Of a stretch of 64,000 bases of DNA, positions 22,047 through 32,879 are shown one piece after another (the first letter of the stretch is position 1; each line of letters begins with the position of its first letter). The translations under genes and the position numbers were made by a program. The notes beneath the pieces are model-generated. The model was not told the origin of the DNA. It made no database searches and saw only the letters and a program-made list of their open reading frames with translations. The DNA comes from Bombardia bombarda (Eukaryota > Ascomycota > Sordariomycetes > Sordariales > Lasiosphaeriaceae), in the NCBI GenBank assembly GCA_030512295.1, contig JAULSR010000003.1, positions 620,001-684,000 of the forward strand. The letters are read 5' to 3'.

Positions 22047-23744
22047 TTTTTGGCTTGTTTCTCTTTTGGTATTGCTCGCTGGGGCGATTGGCAGGGGAAT
22101 TCGACTTTATTCCCGTCAGAATCAAAAATATTTTGCTGTTCTGTCTACTGCTTGGTGGGCTGTGTGCGCTGGCTGGTGTGTGACTGGTTCGTATAATTGA
22201 CGGGTATCTGCTTGGTGCAGCTTGCGACTCGAGCTTTACTGTCGAGGTCGAGTCCTCGTGTGAGCAATTGATTGACGGGAAGAAAGCTTGCGATTCCCAA
22301 ACTGAGTCTCAAAGCCTCGTCCTGTCAACCAGCAAAAAGATGCAGTTTGCGAAATCGAGGGGATTGGCTCACTCACGTCCACACACAGGCAGCGCTTCTC
22401 AATTCATGCAGCTTAGCAGCAGCCTACACTACAAGCCCCAGTCCGCCCCCGCTCTCACCGCCGCTCGAAATTCGTGAGGCTGGGAAGTCCCTTGGTTGGT
22501 CTCGTCCCGGAGCTCGACCCCTGTTAGGGATCTGATAAGTGGAGAGCTCGTAAGCTTGGTGGGTGAGGATTGGCAGGGGTTTAAGAGCACTGAAACGGAA
22601 GTCGCGTTTGCTACCTAACGTGGATCTTTCAACGGCATCGAGAATGAGACAAGCGACAACGACGATATTAATAGCGAAAATAACTTTGGAGCTGCATAGC
22701 ATTGATAGTACTCGAACATGACTAACGCCAATGTATTAATGTATTATTTCCATAAAACTTCATTTGTATCCTAGGTAGGGCAGATAGTGCTTCAACTAGG
22801 ATAGAATGGACTTCGGGAATCGGAAGCATAGGTTTCAGCCGCCTAAAACACAGCACCAGTCATTCGCGGTTCATCGTCATCGTTCCCAGCAAGGGAAAGG
22901 GAGACGAGAAAGAAGCAAACACTGCCTCTATCCGCGGCATCGTGTTCTCACTTCTCATTACCATCGATACCCCCCAGGTTGTCTAGAAATCAGTCCATTT
23001 CTTACAAGGTGGGTGTTGAGATATCGACGACCATATGCTTTAAACTGTTCTTTGCACATGTTGGGGGGGAGGCCTTTTTCTGTCACATCTTGCTAATGTT
23101 ACGATTTCGTTGATGGTATTGATCACCAAACGGTACTCGCTTTCCCAGGTAGAGGTCGTCATGCCAGTGGTGTAATATCGAGAACTATATTTGTACTATA
23201 CATAACAGGTTGTCAATGAACGTTGGATGGGCGAAGATGGGTATCTAGAGCTTTGGAGAGAACCCAGCTGGAGTACAAGTGGTTCAAAACTTCAAATATC
23301 TGATCAGAAGTTATCGAGGTTCTTGGCGGCTTGAGAAAAAGGGTATAATCCTTGAGATAATACTGATCTTAAGACGTAATTCAGATCGCGAAGTCAAACT
23401 GTATCTTATATCTTCCAAAAACTCCATGGACCTTTTCGATCCTGTGAGGTTGCGAGGTCGCCAAACCGGTGGTGAAGTGGAACCCAGACCGCCCCTCGAG
23501 CACCCGCCGCCAGCTGTGAGCTGACGGGCAGGAGTAGGTCTTTCCGCAAATAACGCTAATCCGAGATAGGTAACGCCCCAATTGTGCCTTGCAGGGACCA
23601 CCGCGGGGCAAAGCTTCTGTGTTGTGGTCGCATTTCTTCTGCCTGCCTGTTTGCTCCCCTGGAAACCCAACTCTCCCATCAGCTCCGCCCCGAAACACGA
23701 TCGCGAAGTTCGACGTCCGCCAACCCCCCTTGACATAAGCCACC
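22047..23744. other. divergent promoter region
   Basis: This 1.7 kb spacer between two head-to-head genes has no supported gene. Open frames at 22806-23096 and 23279-23950 have no domain and poor codon use. Confidence 0.45.
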
Positions 23745-25134
23745 ATGTCGAAACCAGTCGTCATATCCTCGACGAAAGAGTTCAATGATCTTCTGCAGTC
23801 CTCAAAGATTGTAGTTGCAGACTGTAAGTCGCCCACCTGTTCGATGTCCGCCCGTTGCGTAACCGCATCCATCCCCGATACGCGAATAGGCCACCCCGCC
23901 ATGATGCGGCTATCCCCTTCAGCATGGATGGAATGTTTCTCATGAAACAATACCGCTATATTGCTGGTGATTGTGCATTATAGAAGCTATCTTAGTCTTT
24001 GTTAATTCTCCATATGCGCAATCTCGTTCAGGCCGCCACCTCGCGACAGCTGAGATATCTCCAAGATAGGCTTACTAATGTATCCGTCGCCTCTTCACAG
24101 TCTACACCGACTGGTGCGGTCCCTGCAATGCGGCCGCTCCCCACTACGAAAAGCTCTCGCAGGCCCTTTCGCGCCCGAACTTGGTTACCTTTGTCAAGGT
24201 CCACACCGAGCAGCAGCAGGAGCTGGCCAGGACCTATGACATCAGGGTCCTGCCGACATTCATCTTCTTCCGCAACGGCCAGGCCGTCGAGACGATCAAG
24301 GGCGGAGATCAAAAGACAATCCAGTCTGCCGTCCAGAAGCTCGCCGCCGAGGTCGGCGAGATCAGTGCTGGGAAGGGCAGCGCCGCCGAAGCGAGCGGCA
24401 GCGGAAGTGATGGCAACAGCGGCGCCACCTGGATGGGCGCGCCTCTGCCCGGGCGCAACTTCACCGATGTTACAGATCAGATCGAGAAGCAGAGGTGTGA
24501 GCTCCTGAACGTCAGCTCGGAGGCTGGCGGCGTGCGCGAGCTGTTCGATGGCGCAAAGCCCAGCGCGCTCTCGGGGGGCAAGACGACGACCAAGGACTGG
24601 GTCCAGAGCGACACAGATGAGCAGCTGCTGCTCTTCGTGCCCTTCCAGTCTATGCTGAAGCTACAGAATATTCAGGTATGGCCCTACCGCAAAACTTCTA
24701 AATATTTGGCAGACATTCTAACAGGGGCTGGCTGCTAGATCACATCCCTCCCGCCTACCGATGGCGATGACGAAAATGTGTATGTGAGGCCACGAACGGT
24801 CAAGCTTTTCACCAACAAGCCCCATAACCTTAGTTTCGACGATGCATCAGACATGACTGCCATTCAAGTTATTGAGCTGTCTGAGAAGAGCTGGAACAAA
24901 GACGGCACCGCGGACATTCCGCTGCGCTACGTCAGGTTCCAAAACATCAACAGCCTGGTCCTGTTTGTGGTGAATGGAGATAGTAGCAGCGGTGAAGACG
25001 GTGACAGTGATTATGACAGTGATGATGACACTGGAAAAAGGGTCCGAATCGATCGCATCAGGCTGATCGGAGAGGCTGGCGAGAAGCGGGAGATGGGCAA
25101 ACTGGAGAAGATTGGTGATGAGCCAGGCGAGTAA
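23745..25134 (+). CDS. thioredoxin-like protein with PITH domain (TXNL1 type)
   Basis: Three exons, 23745-23823, 24101-24675 and 24739-25134, encode 349 residues. The first intron is 277 nt (GTAAGT ... CTTACTAATG ... CACAG) and the second 63 nt (GTATGG ... TTCTAACAG ... CTAG). Residues 1-110 are a thioredoxin domain with the active site YTDWCGPC and the cis-proline strand RVLPTFIFF. A Gly/Ser linker follows, then a PITH domain (about 145-330) with LLFVPFQSMLKLQNIQ and VKLFTNKPHNLSFDDA. Human TXNL1 and yeast relatives bind the 26S proteasome through PITH, so a redox role at the proteasome is the family expectation. A second acidic segment (SDYDSDDD) lies near the C-terminus. Confidence 0.92.
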
Positions 25135-28100
25135 AGCAACCGTGGCAATAAACCGACCATTCAGAAGTGATTGAGGGGGCTGAGGACAAGCACAGAAGAG
25201 CAACGGTATAATCTATTCTGCATTGAAGCATAGACGAGGTTGATCTGGTTACGATCAGGCAATCCGTAGCGTAGGAGGCTGGCGTGCCGTGCGTGAGTGT
25301 TGTGGTTCATCAAGCCTTTTAGATGGACTTTACTGTACACATGACAGCTAAACTTCCAATTATAAGAATGAATCCTATATTTCCAGTCCCCCAATGTGGT
25401 AGGTGTGGTGGCTGGATACGGTTGAGACGCTCGTTGAGGATGGCACAAGCAATCATTACGTGGCGGATATAGATACGGATAAATTGAGCCCGACCTCACG
25501 CTGCAAGCAGGTAGCTGTCCCCAACCTCATTCTTGGGAACGGGCGAGATTAAGCCACCACAAACATGTACGGCACGAAATGAAGGCTTCACCATCTTCCT
25601 GGTTTGGCGAGATAGCATAGATGATCGGAGAAAAAGAAACATCGAAACGTCATGCGGCCACGAAGGCCAGGTAAAACACCGTCGACAATAGCCGCATTAC
25701 GTCGCCCACATGAACACCTCCATGAGACCCCGGTAACGCGAGGTGGCAGCAGCCGCAAACGAAACACGCGAGGTTGACCATTTGGGGCTTCATCTCCGCC
25801 CACCAGAGCCTCAAACGGTCAGCGACAGCACGTCTACTTTAGCCGTTGTGGGAGGGCCCGCATGGATATGAAATATCCGACACACACACACACACGCATT
25901 CGCACGAATGATAAAAAGAGCCCACAGGTAACCAAAATAGATGTCCAACCTACAACACCACCATCCAGACCCTTAAGGGTTTGATTCTCGATGGACTGAC
26001 TGGTGAAGGGGTCGGGTTTGCAATATGTTTTATCTGGGCCACAACTGACACCGGGTTTCCATGGAGGCAAAAGCCCAATCTCGTGAGAGACATAGGTTTC
26101 GCAGGAAATCAAGCAACACGGGTAATGTTTGTTGAGTTGTGGCAGCCGCACGAAGAAGAAAAGAAGAAAGGAGGAAACGAAAAATTTCGGCGGCTGCTTG
26201 ATATACAAAAAAGCGGGTGGAGCCGGTGTGTGGAACTGCTTAGTCACGAGAGCAGCTCAGCTGGGTTTCGGTGTTGTGGCCAATCAGCGCTTGAAGTGGC
26301 TCTTATGGGACCGCCCGCCTGTGGCAGACCGTCGGAAGAATTGCAGCACCGGCCCCGTCCTTTTCTTTGGCATTCTGAGATGGTGAGGTGGGGTTCAACG
26401 TTCAATTCCCATCCACGGATCCCATCCAGAGGTTCGGAGGTGGCCGGGGCAGGAGCTCGGCGACTTTTTCTTCAGTTGCAGCCAGAATGGCCAGTCAACC
26501 AATTTCATTGAGGCCTCACAGATCCCCCACTGTTCCGTACCAGACTCTGTGTTGTGTTGTCAACCCAACTTTTTCTTGTGTGTCGTCTCGTGTGCGACCC
26601 TCCTCTCTCGGAGGGCCTTCCGCATTCGATGCGCGGACTCCTTCCTGGCGGCCCCAAGTGACCTCTGGGCCAAACAAAACGAGCGCGGCGGTCGACAGAA
26701 TTGATTAAAAAGGAGCTGCTTCATATATGTCACGCAACCCTCGCGACGAGCCCTCGCTCACTCACTGGCTCCATTGCTGATGCGTCGAGCACTTTATTAT
26801 TTCCCTCTTGAGGAGGAAGGAAGCGACAGACTTCCAGGTTTCTGCTGCTGCCCGTCGTTCTGTGTTGTAGGATCCCACTGGCCACTGACCACTGACCACT
26901 GACCACTGCCGCCTGCAAACCACCTAGCAAAGCGTTTGGATCGTGTTTCGTCCCGCCCAGCATCGCATCGCGTCGCATCAAGCGCATCATCAGCAGCGCC
27001 CAGGCCACCGGTTTAATAGCCACTGCTACGTACAGGTATACTACCTTACCTACTTGGGGAGTAGTGTAGTCCAGCTGCCAAACATACCTACACGTACGCA
27101 GCTTGGACCACTCAAGTCACAGTGTCAGTATCTAGATAATCGACAACGATCAACCGACGTTTGGTTTCGCCTGGCCCCAAGCGAGGGACTTCCCCACGTT
27201 GTGTGCAGCTTCTGCAGCCTCTCGAGTCTCATCATGCCCGCGGTCCTTGCCCTGGTACCACCTTGCCGTTTTGTACCGGAGCTTGGGCGAATGTACCCAT
27301 GTACGTTTCCTACGTACAACACTCAGTGATCCGTCCTGGACTTGTCGACCTCATTCGTACAGAGAGGGCAGTGCGCCTCTCCCTCCATCCCGTCCCAGCC
27401 CCAGTCATAGTTCAGCCATACATATATCGTATCTCGTACACATATACATACACCATACATGGACAAGACGACGGATACTAGCTCCCTTGGCTGAAGAACT
27501 CATCCGCCCCCAGCCCACCTCGCCCGATGAGATGCGGTGCGATGCGCTTGCTTGTTGGCTGGTCCCCCTGGCACCAAGTGCCAGCTCGCTTGCCTCCTCC
27601 GCGCTTTTACGCCATCGATCGCTAGAAACAGACAGCCTCTTCTCTCGTCCCATGGTCCCCATCTGGATGTCCATGCCCATCCCCCCCAAGTATAGTTTCC
27701 CGGGGCTTGCTTGTGCGTATCCTTGGCTCCTCTTGAACCCCCGCTCAGCCCTCCATCGTCTCCTACAGCCCCAGCATCCAGCATCCATCATCCCTTGCTG
27801 TCCATGTCTCCCGCCACCAGGTCGCTCCCGCCACCAGGTCGTCTAATCGGCCAGTGCGCGTCCCGGACCAGCCCCCTGCTTCTCAACGTCCACCACTGCC
27901 CACTCTCCCCTCGATCACGAAAGCCGACGCACAACTGCAACTCTGTTTCGACGGCACGTTACCATGGGACCCGAGATCGGTAAGCCTGAAAACTAATGAA
28001 TTGGATCACTGCAGGAATAAAACGTGGCCTCTATATACTAAGAATAGCTCATCCCTTCCATGGTCACCGTACCATCCGTCTCCCTTGAGTCTCTGACCTC

Positions 28101-29525
28101 AGTGTTTCCTTCGCCCACAGGCCTCTTTCCGAATACCTCCGTTACCACGCTGTCAAAGGACCCCTCCCTTGCCTTGGCCCCTCTCACCCCCCACCGCTTC
28201 CTCTCCATCCCGATCCCAAGAAATCGGGGCCCAACCGACGGCCTGCCTTGGGGTCTGTCGCAACTCGCCAGAGCTTGCCGGCCAGCTGCCTCTTCAAGAC
28301 GGCCTCCTCCTACATGTTCCCTGAAATAATGGAAAGAGTTGGCGAGAGGAGGGGAAACAGGGCAGACGGGACTTATTCACTGACTGTATATGTCAGTAAT
28401 GACATGAACATGACCAAGCCTGCCATTGTCCAACATTCGGGCGGTAGTCGGACGAAGCAGCCCGTAGTCTTCTCCTTTGCCATTCCCGCTCTGACCGTGT
28501 GCTGTCGTGTGCCGGCCAGTCCCGTGTGTGAGAGGAGGCTTCCTCTTGGGGAAGGTTTCCATTGGCATTGGCAGGCATTTTCATCTCATCTCTCTCTATC
28601 TGGCTCTCTAGCTCCTGTTAAGGATACGCCTCCCACGTCAAGCAGCACGCATGGCGGGTTTTAGAGTATTGGGCCTTGTACCCCCCTAAACTCGTTTCCG
28701 AGCGGTTCTCCCGACAGGACAGGCTCCCAGCTTCGTTTGCTTGGCCTAGTTAGTGTAGCTTTCTCTCTCTCCTGCGCTCAAGCTCCGGTTCGTCCCCCTG
28801 GTGCCTGCCTCCTTGCTTGCGTTGGCAGGTTGACTTGCTTGTCAAGTGACGGGAGCTGGAGCAGCCCACCGACAGCCCCAAAACTTGATCATGCCCTGAC
28901 CTTGCCCACTCTTTTTCTTTCTCCCTTTGTTTTCTAACTTCCTCTTCCTCTCTGGCCACTTGACCTGCGAAGTACCGGATGACGTGATATTGCTCCCCCC
29001 CGTACTGCAACCCGTAATCTTTAACAAGCTGCTCTAGACCTTATAAAAGCCAGAACACGCCGATCTTTGTGGCTTGCACTTATCAATACTTCCCAGCCTG
29101 CTCCTCTTCAGACCCTCCTCACTGTCTTCCTCGAAAACTCTGCGCCTCTCGCAAAAACAGAACTCAGGGACTCGCTAAGAAAGCTTGATTCGAGACGAAA
29201 ATAAACCCTTAAGTTGTGTGTTATTCAAGTGGATTCCCGCCTCTCTTATATCACAGTCGAATTATTTGCAGTGGCTAGTCGTCGAGAAGCGGCTCAAATC
29301 GGCGGTGTGGGGATTCTTTGACGTGGCCCCCGAGAGTGAGAGGTTGGGCCGGATAATATATTGTCGAAAGGGTCGACATCACGGGAAGAGACAATCCTTA
29401 ATCGATTGGGCGAGACCGACCTTCGGTAACAACGACGTCTGTGGTGCATGTTATATCTACCAAACGCCAGTCGCGAAAGACTAGAAGCATCGCAACTATC
29501 GACGCAACACCAGACACAACCCACC
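25135..29525. other. 4.4-kb intergenic region, long promoter/leader of the 2EXR gene
   Basis: No gene is supported. Open frames are short, proline- and serine-rich and read from CT-rich DNA. There is a run of 7-nt CCACTGA units at about 26880-26906. A TATA-like site at 29042 lies 484 nt before the next ATG, so the leader may be long. Confidence 0.45.
29042..29048 (+). promoter_or_regulatory. TATA-like element
   Basis: TATAAAA stands about 480 nt upstream of the 2EXR-gene ATG at 29526, followed by pyrimidine-rich DNA and CACTTATCAATACTTCC that could contain the transcription start. It is supported by match and position only. Confidence 0.35.
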
Positions 29526-31031
29526 ATGCATTATGACCACCACCACTTCCACCGGTGCTGCCCCGCCACGGCGGTGCCGGACACCTTCACCAGCTTCCAG
29601 AAGCTGCCGGCCGAGATACGGACCATGATCTGGGAGTACTCGCTGCCGGAGTCGCGGGTCTACGAGGTCCTCGACGCCCCCAATGCCAAGCAGAGGACTC
29701 CTGCTCAAAAGGGCCTGATGTTTGCCAATGTGCATCCGGAGCCTCCGCCGGCGCTGGCGGCCGTCTGCCGGGAGAGCCGCTACTTTGTGCTGCACCATTA
29801 CAAGCCCCTGACGCTCGGCGCAACAACAAAGTTTGTCGATCTATCCCGGGACATCCTGCTCCTCGAGCCGTACCTGCTCGTCAAGCGGCTGCACCGCACC
29901 CTGCACTTTATGAGCCAGATACCCCTGATACGCGACAACATCAACCGTCTTGCGCTCGGGACGTCGTACGGGATATACACGGGGATCTGCCATCCTGTTC
30001 TGAGCTGGAAGGTGTCCAAGACGAATATGGGGAAGATGCTGTCTAGCTTGGCAAAGTTTGTGAAGCTCAAGATGCTCATATTCATTGTGCACCAAGAGTT
30101 TCAGTTTGAGTTCGACTTTCGGTTTCCTGGGACGATGACGCCTATGCCGAGGAACTCCTTGTCACATTCTATGACGACCTCGTTGATGCCACCTAGTTTT
30201 GGATCTGGGCCATCTGGGGGGCCATCTGGGGCGGGAGGCTTTCTTTCTCCTCCTGGCAGCAGCAGCAATGGGAGCTTCGGCGGGGGGTCAACAACAACAA
30301 TACCTAGGCCAATGCCATCTCAACAGCCAGTTACACCCTCTACTACCGCGGCAGTACTGGGTGGCATTCCATCTCCCACCAGCAGCAACAATAGCAACAG
30401 CAACAGCAACAGCCCGGCAGGCACAGCCATCTCTTCCTCATCACCCATAACGACCCCACAGACATTACCACCATCATCACAACAGCATCAACAGCACCAA
30501 CAACACCAACAACAGCTCCTCCCCCGCCCCCAGCTCGTCCACCAAGCCTACCGCTTCAAATTCGACATCGAAGCCAACATCAACCACACCCCCCGCCGCC
30601 CGCACCTCAACGAGTTCCTCTACTACCCCCTCGACATCGACGAGGACAAGGACGACTGGGACCTGAACGACGGCGGCGGCGGCGGCGGCGAAGAAGGCAG
30701 CGAGTGGTGCGACCCCTGGCCGACCAACGACGACTGGCGGAGGTTCAGGAAGCGGTTCCAGCGCGCGATTAACATGTCGCTGGAGATGGAGCGGGTGGAG
30801 GAGAGGGAGAGGGAGAGGGAGAGGGAGAAGGAGGGTGAGGTTACTGCTGTTGTCAAAGGGGGACAGGGGAAGGGGAGGGATAGTATGTGGGGGGAGTGCG
30901 TGAAGGATTATAGGGAGGGCGGGGGGTATGGGAATGGGAATGGGCTGGGTGGTGCAGGAGGGTCGGGGCAGGGGAGTTGGGGGATGAGAAGGGGAGTGGG
31001 AGGGAAGGGGGAGGAGGAGGGAGGGGAGTGA
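29526..31031 (+). CDS. 2EXR domain protein with Gln/Ser/Gly-rich insert
   Basis: The ATG at 29526 has good context (CCACCATGC) and opens a 501-codon frame. Residues about 17-180 carry the 2EXR pattern: FTSFQKLPAEIRTMIWEYSLPESRVYEV, ALAAVCRESRYFVL and the following strands. A long low-complexity insert follows (SSNNSNSNSNS, QQHQQHQQHQQQ), then a conserved-looking block QAYRFKFDIEANIN with NEFLYYPLDIDEDKDDWD, and a run of EREREREREK. The frame stops at TGA 31029-31031 in a G-rich stretch, but frame 2 directly downstream reads on as MPVLALKGASLLWRYTRGV to a stop at about 31131, which looks like the real C-terminus. One base missing from a G run such as 31023-31026 would explain it. The molecular role of 2EXR is unknown. 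Confidence 0.75.
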   Translation: MHYDHHHFHRCCPATAVPDTFTSFQKLPAEIRTMIWEYSLPESRVYEVLDAPNAKQRTPAQKGLMFANVHPEPPPALAAVCRESRYFVLHHYKPLTLGATTKFVDLSRDILLLEPYLLVKRLHRTLHFMSQIPLIRDNINRLALGTSYGIYTGICHPVLSWKVSKTNMGKMLSSLAKFVKLKMLIFIVHQEFQFEFDFRFPGTMTPMPRNSLSHSMTTSLMPPSFGSGPSGGPSGAGGFLSPPGSSSNGSFGGGSTTTIPRPMPSQQPVTPSTTAAVLGGIPSPTSSNNSNSNSNSPAGTAISSSSPITTPQTLPPSSQQHQQHQQHQQQLLPRPQLVHQAYRFKFDIEANINHTPRRPHLNEFLYYPLDIDEDKDDWDLNDGGGGGGEEGSEWCDPWPTNDDWRRFRKRFQRAINMSLEMERVEEREREREREKEGEVTAVVKGGQGKGRDSMWGECVKDYREGGGYGNGNGLGGAGGSGQGSWGMRRGVGGKGEEEGGE

Positions 31032-31131
31032 ATAAGGGGCGGAATAAGATGCCGGTGTTGGCGTTGAAGGGGGCGAGTTTGTTGTGGAGGTATACGAGGG
31101 GGGTTATGTTTGAGCAGTATCCTAGTTGTTG

Positions 31132-32830
31132 ATTGTCTGGGTTTGTTTACATGGTACTAAAACAGCGAAGCGAAGGGTTCTGTACGGCGGCGGCTTGTTT
31201 TGTTTTGCTTTGTGGGGCAAAGCTCAACGGTGACGGTGTCTTTGTTTTATTTCGCTCATACCCTGTTTCTGTTTGATGTTCTGATTGTAGAAAGGAGATA
31301 CCATCACTCGTTATTATGTTTATCCATCAAAAGAAAGGGGCGGTATATATCCATGAGGCGTTCACCGGTACAGATGCGAGTACCAGGTACTACTAGCAAA
31401 TAAACCACAGCCAAAAGTCCGAGATGTACTATTAGATTATTTTAATGCAAATTTATCTACGACCTAGCTAATGTCTGGATTGTTTCGTCTTGTGAATCCT
31501 TCTTTACAAACTTGCCGATAGTGACTTCAAGACGATAGAGAAACGAAGCTCCTGGCCGTCCACCGCTCAAGATGAGTCCATAGAATGCGACTCATCCAGA
31601 GTTGCAAGACAGCAACTCAAAGACACCCCGTGACTACCATCGTCGTGAACGACTACTACCATAAGACGTAACAACAACGACTGCAAGCCAACCTACGTAG
31701 GACCCTGCCGGCACTCAAAGGTCGTCGTCAAAGCACAGGCCAAGGCTTGGAGGTCCGAACCCCAACTCCTAGCCCAACCCAAAAGACGCCCCCAATCTGA
31801 CTGTCAGTGAATAAATTACCTGCCTGTCTAAACGGGTAGTCCACAGAGTTATATAGTGGCCCTCGGTATTGGTAATATATTAAAGGATTGCTCGTTGTAC
31901 TGCCAAGACAGTCGAACCACAGAACAGGGTCATCATCATTGTCAAGGACCTGTGCATGCAGGTGCTATCGTATATTAGTAGCCTTCCGGATTTGGCAATG
32001 TAGCGCACAGATGTTTGTGACGTTTGTCGGTTTCTGGTGACCGATGACGAATTAACTGTGTCGATTGGTCGTGATTGGGGACATAGGTACGAAGTATTGC
32101 AGGAGGGCTTTCTCCTGTCCATGTTTCTCCTGTCCATGTGGATAGCACGCGGATTTAATTCTAGGATTGTGTGCAACGAGGGACCCGAAAATGGTTCTTG
32201 GTTTGACTGGTGCACGAGGTTCGCAAAACCGATACGCAAAACAAAACGCAAAATCTATATGCAAACCGATAAACAAAACGTCCGTTTGTATGGATCGTGG
32301 TAGGTGTGTAGATGGGAATGCGCCTCGGATTTGAAGGCCATGGACCGTCTTCTCTGTGAGAGCTCACCTTAACCACCTCCCAAAAGATCCGAGGAGTAGG
32401 ACTGACTCATTGCCCCACATTATTGCCCACTTAGCCAATGGCGCGGGCCGCTCGCTCGCTCGCTCTTTCCTCCTGTCCTTTCTGTACCCGGCACGCACGC
32501 TCATTGGAGGGTTATGTTCGTGCATCAGTGACCGTTTCGAGATGAGATGGCAACGACGACTGGTGGTGCCTGTCTTTGGAAGCAACCGATGAGAAGGTCG
32601 GACTTCTGCTGTGCTAGCATAGGACTCGGGATGTTTATCCAGTCTAATTGGGCTTTCTGACCGTTTGCCTTTTTCTTTTCCTTTCTCAAGTTCATAAAAA
32701 GCTCCATTCTGCTCAATGCACTGTTGGGGACGGATTGTAGTGGCAGCGGCGCTTGTTCAATGTTGCTAGGCGAGATTGCTTGCAGCTTCAAGAAACTTTG
32801 AAGAAGCTTAAACACCCGCTCATAATCACC

Positions 32831-32861
<31 letters not shown>

Positions 32862-32879
32862 TTGGGATAATTGGTCACA
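31132..32879. other. intergenic, MFS transporter promoter and leader
   Basis: There is no supported gene. A 15-nt exact tandem duplication (TTTCTCCTGTCCATG) lies at about 32109-32138, CGCAAAAC-like words cluster at 32225-32280, and GCTC repeats lie near 32450. The end of the region carries the A29 tract described separately. Confidence 0.45.
32831..32859 (+). repeat. A29 homopolymer in the MFS gene leader
   Basis: Twenty-nine consecutive A residues end 20 nt before the transporter ATG. If transcribed, the mRNA would carry an internal oligo(A) long enough to bind poly(A)-binding protein. Its exact length is the kind of feature assemblies get wrong. Confidence 0.85.

Noticed and set aside
23381..23950. 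189-codon minus-strand frame across the TXNL1 start
   Set aside because: It overlaps the promoter and exon 1 of a well-supported gene and shows no motif.
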